The notes under the pieces: generated by a model
The model's input: only the letters and a program-made list of their open reading frames with translations
The model's database searches: none
What the model was told of the DNA's origin: nothing
Program-made: the position numbers and the translations under genes
Assembly: GCA_004352715.1 (NCBI GenBank)
Contig: SCFE01000104.1
Location: 990,614-1,054,613 of the forward strand
Direction: 5' to 3'
Origin: Hofstenia miamia
Lineage: Eukaryota; Xenacoelomorpha; Acoela
Length of the DNA stretch: 64,000 nt
Part shown: positions 59,801-64,000 of the stretch, piece after piece
How the letters are laid out: every line of letters starts with the position of its first letter
Position numbering within the stretch: position 1 is the first letter of the stretch

Positions 59801-62800
59801 GGGTGGACTATTTCTAATCCCAAGGACATCCAATACATCTTTGTGATGGGCAACAAAGATGCCATTTCCCGAGATGGATCGCGTTCCATTTTTTCATTCA
59901 ATTCCTTTTGAGCATTCATTCGAGCCCCTGTAATTTTAGTGTTGTGCAATCCATCAGCCTCCACTTCCAATTTATCTTGGTTATCCCCGCTCTTAATATG
60001 AACTAAAGCTTGTTCATCAAAGCCAGCGACATATTTTGCAATATATCGTGACTCAAGCCACACATCTGTCAACTGTAGGTTTTGGCTGGACAGAGTTGCA
60101 ACAAACAACCGTGCATTACATGGACTCCAGTTTTCCCTTGGCTGAGCTGGATAATGCCATTTTGCAGGCAAAATCTCTTTATTCAAATTTCCTTTTTCGT
60201 CAGTAAGCCCAATGGCTTTCAGTACTGCAATTGCGTCTGCAGTGTGGTTAACATTTATTTCTTCCACATAATAATCAGATGACGGCATGTGTCTGGGCAC
60301 TCTACACACTTTTTCCCCATTCACTGTCCGTTTATGACAACGATAGCCGGAATTCTCACAACTATGTTGTTGAATGATTGCTGCTTTTTCATATGCGTCA
60401 AGAAATTGGTCATTACTGGTAATAAGACCTTCGTCTACCCATGCATTAAAATGTTCTAAACAGAACATGTCCCGTTGTGAGCAGGAAACGCGGTTTTGAG
60501 CAACCTGACTATGTGTACTATCCTTTGTGACGATGATAGCATGAATATGTGGCAAGTTACCTACACTGGTCTGCCACTCAAACCTGTACCATAAATGCAC
60601 AATTTCGCCTAAAGGTTTTTCAATGCTATCCCGGATGTATTCCATGTGATAAACGGCAGCCCTTTCCCAAGACCTCGTTAACTGAGGCATGATCGATTGC
60701 CTAAGGGACCTCTGCACGTCTGGAAATGCATATGCCTCTTCAATGAGAGTTTGGCATTGATTATAAATGGGGGCGACCCCGTAGTGCTCACTCTGGTTAC
60801 AGGTATGAGTGTAAAAATATGTTACGTTGTTCCTGGCAATTAATGCCGCCACTTCATTCACCCTATCTCTACTATCAGCGCCATTGAAAGGATTTGACAC
60901 CCCCGATTCGCTTTTATATAAATGCTCAAAACTTTGATTCCGAGCTGACGTGGAACAAGTGTATCTCAATCCTATGTTTGACAAAATGTCAAAACCAAAT
61001 GCAATGTAGTTGGGATCAGTCCCAGTTAATGTTGTATGATCCATTAATCTAGCACGTACATGATCATTTAGACTGCATATTCCATATTGCTTATTAGATT
61101 TAGTCCCGCCCCATAAAGGTTGTGGTATTGCCCCAACATAAGAACCATCCGGGTTTTGTTTCCAGCAAATACTAGGGAAGAGTCCAGCTTCAGGATACAA
61201 CAAAGGTATCGCGCTTCCCTTTGCAACTATATTTTGTAAGAATCTCTCACTAGTTGCATTAACATTTACCCGTTGGCCTGACCTCTGCAATAAACCACAT
61301 TGCCTATTTAGCAGTATGTGACCATGTTGTACGTGTGTCGACAATGGTTCAAAATTAGTTTCCGGTTCTGCTGTGTTAGTTTCTAAGAAATCATTGCCTA
61401 AAGTAGCTATAGGCTCATTCACACCATATAAGCCAGGATTGGTTGCATAATCCAAATCCTCATTATCACTGAAAGGTATAAATCCTTCAAAGTTATCCCT
61501 GTGATCGTCAACAATTTCAGAATCAGATTCTGAATCAGAAGGTGGTGGACTGGGTTCCACTTCAACAAAGACCCGTCCCAGAGGTCTAACAGAAAGGTAG
61601 GTATTTGTGTTATCCCTGGTGGCTTCCCCATGTCGCCGACATAATGCTGATGAGCATGGTTCTACAGCTGGGCATCTCCACTTACTAACTAAATTGCAAA
61701 GACGGTCATTTTGCAAAGCTGTACATTTATACTTTGTGCGAGAGTTATCCCTGGTTAGCGGAAACCCATGCTCTTCACACACAGCTCTAATCTCATTACC
61801 CATTTGCTGTAAGAAAGACTGTCGCAATGCATCAACATTATAATCTGGACAGTAAAAATATACTGCCAAATGCCACTTTTTAATGCCATCACTAAAGTGC
61901 TCTACCTTTTCTGTAGATCCTGGAACAGAATCTATAAACCACTTGCATAATTGTCCGCCATTGCGCATGGCTGACTTCCCAGACCACTTTTCATAATCAT
62001 TCAAGTTCAGTTCACTGTGACACAAGTGCCGCAGCTCAAAGTTGCCACATTTTTCGTCATTTCGTATTATTTCTGGTGGGAAATCTAGCGCAGACCTCCG
62101 CCGACCAGTATTGTAAATAAATACGATGTTATCCCTGGTTTCTGACACAAAGTCAATCAAATCTTGCATATTGACTGCGAAATATGACTGTACACAAGGT
62201 AGTGACGCAAAGAGGCTTGCTACTTGAGCTTGAATTGTACCACCTATTGCTGCTTCCCTGAGAGCAGTTTGCATTTCATTTCTAGATAGGAAATGCTTGT
62301 AAGGATGATTTCTAGGTGCTCGTACATTGTTGCCTAATAATTTAGTTATATAGCGTAGTAGTTTCCCTTGCCAATTAGGAGTTTCAGTCACTACATTATG
62401 TAATTTTTGCCATATGTTGCCAAAAAATGCAGCAATATTACAAGTAATCCACAGCAGGCGAAAATCGCCATTAAAAACATTCAGATCTAAATGGACTTTA
62501 TGTCCATACCCGTCGCTTATTTGAAGTGTGCAAAGCACTGTTGGCCATAAAGGCTCCGATATCAAATTATCCCTGATCGCATGATCTAAATTTGATTCAC
62601 TGTTATCCCTGATCGCATGATCTACAGTGTTATCCCTGCTTTCTAAGTGCTGAGAACGTCGCATTTCTACAGCATCATTTAATGAAATATATGTCCCTGA
62701 TGCGGCTGCTGCTGCAGCTTTCTCAGATCCAACCGGACATTTCAAAGACACACGGTGTCTTGCCATTTCCATGAAAAATCCTAATCTGTAGTCACTATTA

Positions 62801-63723
62801 ATTCGATTGCGAAAATATGCACGAACATCTGGTCTATGATTTAAAATCAAGGCCTCCGCCCGTTCATATCGAAAACTTTCATCGTCACCTTCGCCCCAGT
62901 ATTCAGAATTTGTAGAAATTGCGAAACTAGACATTCCAGAATAACCGCCTTCTTCCCGCAACATTTGATAAGTGTGGGACGTAGTCCCGGACCGTGTGTT
63001 TTTATAAACTCTGGGGATCAATCGTGCTTGGGCTAATCTATCAGAATGCTGTAGAGGCAAATTTCCCAAAACGGGATTTGGTGGTAAGTGTACCATGCCT
63101 TGCATTCGCCCACCATCGCAATTTCTGCACGTTAATAGACAAAGACCCCTTTCTTGTACAATTGCTACACACGGCCCTATTCGCCATTTATTTAAAAATT
63201 GTTGCTCCTTCAAGAAATCAGGACGGATTCCGACAAGCCTATTTTCGAATTTCCCAAAATCTGGGATCCCATTGCATAAGTTTTTCAAAAGTACTATAAA
63301 AGGCACAGAGCCACATTTTTCGACAAATTCGTTGCACCCATAGGGGCAACGTACAGAACATACAGGATGTTCATTCAACCAATTTCGCAAATTTACTAAT
63401 TTGCCTGCAGATATAACTGCTTTTCCGTCAATTATGACTTGCGTCATATCAATAAAATAAGCATTGGGCATTGTTTCGTCATAGTTTTTGAATTCTATAT
63501 GAAATTTAGATTTCATTAGAATCCAAGATTTCCGTAATGTTAAGGGCAAGCAAGCCCAAAACTCCCTTGTGTTGTTTGTACCATTTACTAAAATATAGCA
63601 AATGTATGAGGGCCATGCACTAACCCATTCTCCTTTATCACCACGACTAATGTAAGTTGTGCATTCAGTGCAAAGCAAAGCACTTTCTAAATTGTATCTA
63701 TTTCCTGTTGTTAATGAAAACAA
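56821..63723 (-). CDS. Helitron Rep-helicase, giant form (about 2,300 residues in the open frame)
   Basis: Rolling-circle transposase-helicase. Residues are counted from 63723. Residues 1-220: Cys-rich region with CTECT, FWACLPLTLRKSW, VRCPYGCNEFVEKCG (about 120-135) and CRNCDGGR. About 960-980: YFYTHTCNQ, the counterpart of the FxTxTCNP block of Helitron N-terminal domains. 1057-1065: LPHIHAIIV, the HUH metal-binding motif (His1059, His1061). 1227 and 1231: RYIAKYVAG, the two tyrosines expected of a Y2 Rep nuclease that nicks and joins strands. 1712-1719: GLPGSGKT Walker A; 1802-1803: AFEEIG Walker B with Glu-Glu; about 1836: GTGDSKQLSP; about 2085: TIHRAMGDTLP and later LISRVQSLSD, late helicase motifs of the Pif1/RecD-like SF1 group in altered form. 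Known Helitron proteins are commonly near 1,500 residues; the excess is the N-terminal half. The frame lacks an ATG near its start and is joined by a frameshift to 63724-64000. Domain identity is firm; activity is inference. Confidence 0.92.
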   Translation of the reverse strand: MFSLTTGNRYNLESALLCTECTTYISRGDKGEWVSAWPSYICYILVNGTNNTREFWACLPLTLRKSWILMKSKFHIEFKNYDETMPNAYFIDMTQVIIDGKAVISAGKLVNLRNWLNEHPVCSVRCPYGCNEFVEKCGSVPFIVLLKNLCNGIPDFGKFENRLVGIRPDFLKEQQFLNKWRIGPCVAIVQERGLCLLTCRNCDGGRMQGMVHLPPNPVLGNLPLQHSDRLAQARLIPRVYKNTRSGTTSHTYQMLREEGGYSGMSSFAISTNSEYWGEGDDESFRYERAEALILNHRPDVRAYFRNRINSDYRLGFFMEMARHRVSLKCPVGSEKAAAAAASGTYISLNDAVEMRRSQHLESRDNTVDHAIRDNSESNLDHAIRDNLISEPLWPTVLCTLQISDGYGHKVHLDLNVFNGDFRLLWITCNIAAFFGNIWQKLHNVVTETPNWQGKLLRYITKLLGNNVRAPRNHPYKHFLSRNEMQTALREAAIGGTIQAQVASLFASLPCVQSYFAVNMQDLIDFVSETRDNIVFIYNTGRRRSALDFPPEIIRNDEKCGNFELRHLCHSELNLNDYEKWSGKSAMRNGGQLCKWFIDSVPGSTEKVEHFSDGIKKWHLAVYFYCPDYNVDALRQSFLQQMGNEIRAVCEEHGFPLTRDNSRTKYKCTALQNDRLCNLVSKWRCPAVEPCSSALCRRHGEATRDNTNTYLSVRPLGRVFVEVEPSPPPSDSESDSEIVDDHRDNFEGFIPFSDNEDLDYATNPGLYGVNEPIATLGNDFLETNTAEPETNFEPLSTHVQHGHILLNRQCGLLQRSGQRVNVNATSERFLQNIVAKGSAIPLLYPEAGLFPSICWKQNPDGSYVGAIPQPLWGGTKSNKQYGICSLNDHVRARLMDHTTLTGTDPNYIAFGFDILSNIGLRYTCSTSARNQSFEHLYKSESGVSNPFNGADSRDRVNEVAALIARNNVTYFYTHTCNQSEHYGVAPIYNQCQTLIEEAYAFPDVQRSLRQSIMPQLTRSWERAAVYHMEYIRDSIEKPLGEIVHLWYRFEWQTSVGNLPHIHAIIVTKDSTHSQVAQNRVSCSQRDMFCLEHFNAWVDEGLITSNDQFLDAYEKAAIIQQHSCENSGYRCHKRTVNGEKVCRVPRHMPSSDYYVEEINVNHTADAIAVLKAIGLTDEKGNLNKEILPAKWHYPAQPRENWSPCNARLFVATLSSQNLQLTDVWLESRYIAKYVAGFDEQALVHIKSGDNQDKLEVEADGLHNTKITGARMNAQKELNEKMERDPSREMASLLPITKMYWMSLGLEIVHPGVQFIRISTETIEMRQKSVQFDSSAHILTVQGLIEPVRARRDVLALPQHRQFTDNQVLIIKDHLASRVKMDNVTLFSVRPPELLFIDNLADYLCWFALGNMSKFRTGQGLSVHEKYLDRDILKCAWIDGCGRVIQIRPSALAKFMECVDFSHTPQALDILQSGLLNDDYLPAAIHNRHGELWARFVYPNCEYPTAIPIPVYSNITPLNPFKFLVHVVLSMGRFETELDLFAVPSLRHSFVKAKLIRDNATIDDVHALLKRYVLEQLMYLPGGTKMFDRFLGLAFDSIRDNVMNDHVTVHETPAVLLRTVQSQASARLKEEIHQMKVKLVDALYDEQIVGLPDHDALVNASVEQPVQWVPQIQRARDQTRDSFEEQRYALNIAIAAIDQFLNGNEAFIKLPLLNGLPGSGKTHVLKLACLYARSQGLNVQITSLPSQRSLALGGAHLHLLVPLPILSKQHYKINVVTCAERTIKRLKHRPDAWNKLRRIDMLAFEEIGLLTAEHLAAVDLVLQHVRDNRTPFGGILLMGTGDSKQLSPINGQSIWMSTSMLTLFRVIQFNGSVRAAADQDLQLINELGRKTEISQPEISLYQQIVISRCNFVDDWSQAPRLSVKIFGKRKALQQAIEQHYAAVRRDNSIDKVEIRAVDEHSSSGGLQWSLANAFSIKTLNYFAEEPEVLLLYKGACLRFTTNNRIHGYSHNQICVVDSLPGDVANHSPFFAFVAPPGVKSIPDNNDFIAQGWKRKNIAWLTTPIVHSNSPGILFKRHQYPVTHYGASTIHRAMGDTLPLVATQLSSVHKDYELWEKPQLVVLISRVQSLSDITFVGSKTETLAVIQKLLQQHLPCESYIDHMLKEISLTRNSEYQVPVVNRTLHPYRPRDVELPHERDNYVVVFVSMDRREIFYIEATKCITSSLDNMNRGGGPPSMVKVWAVYCFISGFGTMDSADSFAMELRQIAQPVNAQRMQDFAYQLAERHKNSGGNKLLFVICSKLH
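62567..62638 (-). repeat. Local tandem repeat carrying three CAGGGATAAC words
   Basis: TTATCCCTG at 62567, 62603 and 62630, with TGATCGCATGATCTA repeated between them (periods 36 and 27). In protein: HAIRDNS...LDHAIRDN preceded by SRDNTVD. Confidence 0.9.
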
Positions 63724-64000
63724 GGTTAGAGAACTTTCTCTGTATCATGTTGCATAGATCAACTTCAGTTAAGTCTAATGGATATTCATCCGTTGGAACC
63801 CTTAGGCAGTTTTCACAATGTGAAAAAACTATTTCGGATGTGCTAGGCACATCTTCAATAAATGCCGTATTTAAATCATCAATCATTTCGTCATTAGATC
63901 CCGTAGGACAATCCAACATATTTGATCTGCAAGGCTGATCAGTACCTGTATTTCTTAATCCCGAAGGACAATCCAACTCTCTATTTGATCTGCAAGGCTG
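63698..64000 (-). CDS. Helitron Rep-helicase, N-terminal extension in another frame (continues beyond the window)
   Basis: An open frame from the window edge to TAG at 63698, overlapping the main frame by 26 bases. It includes VFSHCENCLRVPTDEYPLDL, which aligns with ISRIDYCHNCLRVETPHYPLHL of the array Helitrons just before the point where the main frame begins. So it is the upstream part of the same protein, separated by a frameshift near 63720 (or a sequence error; no convincing intron). Near the edge a peptide of about 20 residues (QPCRSN..LDCPxG) is repeated, encoded by 63901-63937 and 63961-64000. Confidence 0.8.
   Translation of the reverse strand, partial: QPCRSNRELDCPSGLRNTGTDQPCRSNMLDCPTGSNDEMIDDLNTAFIEDVPSTSEIVFSHCENCLRVPTDEYPLDLTEVDLCNMIQRKFSNLVFINNRK
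63901..64000 (-). repeat. 60-bp coding repeat, two copies seen
   Basis: CC(G)(T/A)AGGACAATCCAAC, then TATTTGATCTGCAAGGCTG, at 63901-63937 and again at 63961-64000; the second copy has a 3-base insertion. Likely continues beyond the window. Confidence 0.85.

Noticed and set aside
56419-62638. CAGGGATAAC words as I-SceI-type homing endonuclease sites
   Set aside because: They share only the nine-base core of the 18-base site; the remaining positions do not match and no LAGLIDADG gene is present.

Overview
The window is AT-rich, intron-containing animal nuclear DNA, most likely from an invertebrate; nothing in it fixes the species. It is a scaffold of short contigs joined by long N runs (986-1117, 1750-2749, 16793-17792, 19740-20739, 22745-23744, 24139-24230, 24834-25833, 32315-32334, 43839-44616) and by single-N joins (16151, 38434, 39525, 49378). 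Across those joins, order and spacing are assembly statements and not observations.

Left part. 1-1749 is a decayed non-LTR retrotransposon (endonuclease plus reverse transcriptase). 2750-16150 is one contig with the only ordinary host gene, the nuclear-pore protein gene Nup50 on the minus strand. Six exons join with matching phase, but the last exon lies about 6 kb upstream of the exon it must follow. The two contig ends are a 633-bp near-perfect direct repeat (one difference seen), so the gene is circularly permuted: a tandem 12.77-kb duplication, a circle, or an assembly effect. 16152-16792 is a broken Penelope-like reverse transcriptase. 17793-19739 is repeat-rich non-coding DNA with palindromes, a 51-bp minisatellite and an LTR-like segment. 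20740-24833 holds two damaged, near-identical Gypsy-type pol fragments on the minus strand.

Right part. From 25834 to the end I read everything as one head-to-tail series of Helitron-family elements on the minus strand. Each unit begins with the same head of about 1,078 bp, has a variable body, and ends just before the next head at a short hairpin. Most units are non-coding and come in two size classes (about 1.94 and 2.00 kb) that carry a strong 19-21-bp hairpin with compensated stem changes. Three units carry the 3' end of a coding Helitron, and two of those also carry N-terminal coding sequence. The last element, 53520 to beyond 64000, encodes a protein of more than 2,300 residues with a Cys-rich N-terminus, a HUH/two-tyrosine Rep nuclease and an SF1 helicase.

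How the parts fit: the large element has the Rep and helicase modules that Helitrons use for rolling-circle transposition. The short units have no coding capacity of their own but share heads and terminal hairpins with the coding copies, so they look like non-autonomous partners. The most unusual signal is a 10-base word, CAGGGATAAC (sense strand), scattered about a dozen times through the large Rep-helicase gene, always read as Arg-Asp-Asn, and again in its 3' non-coding region in the same orientation.
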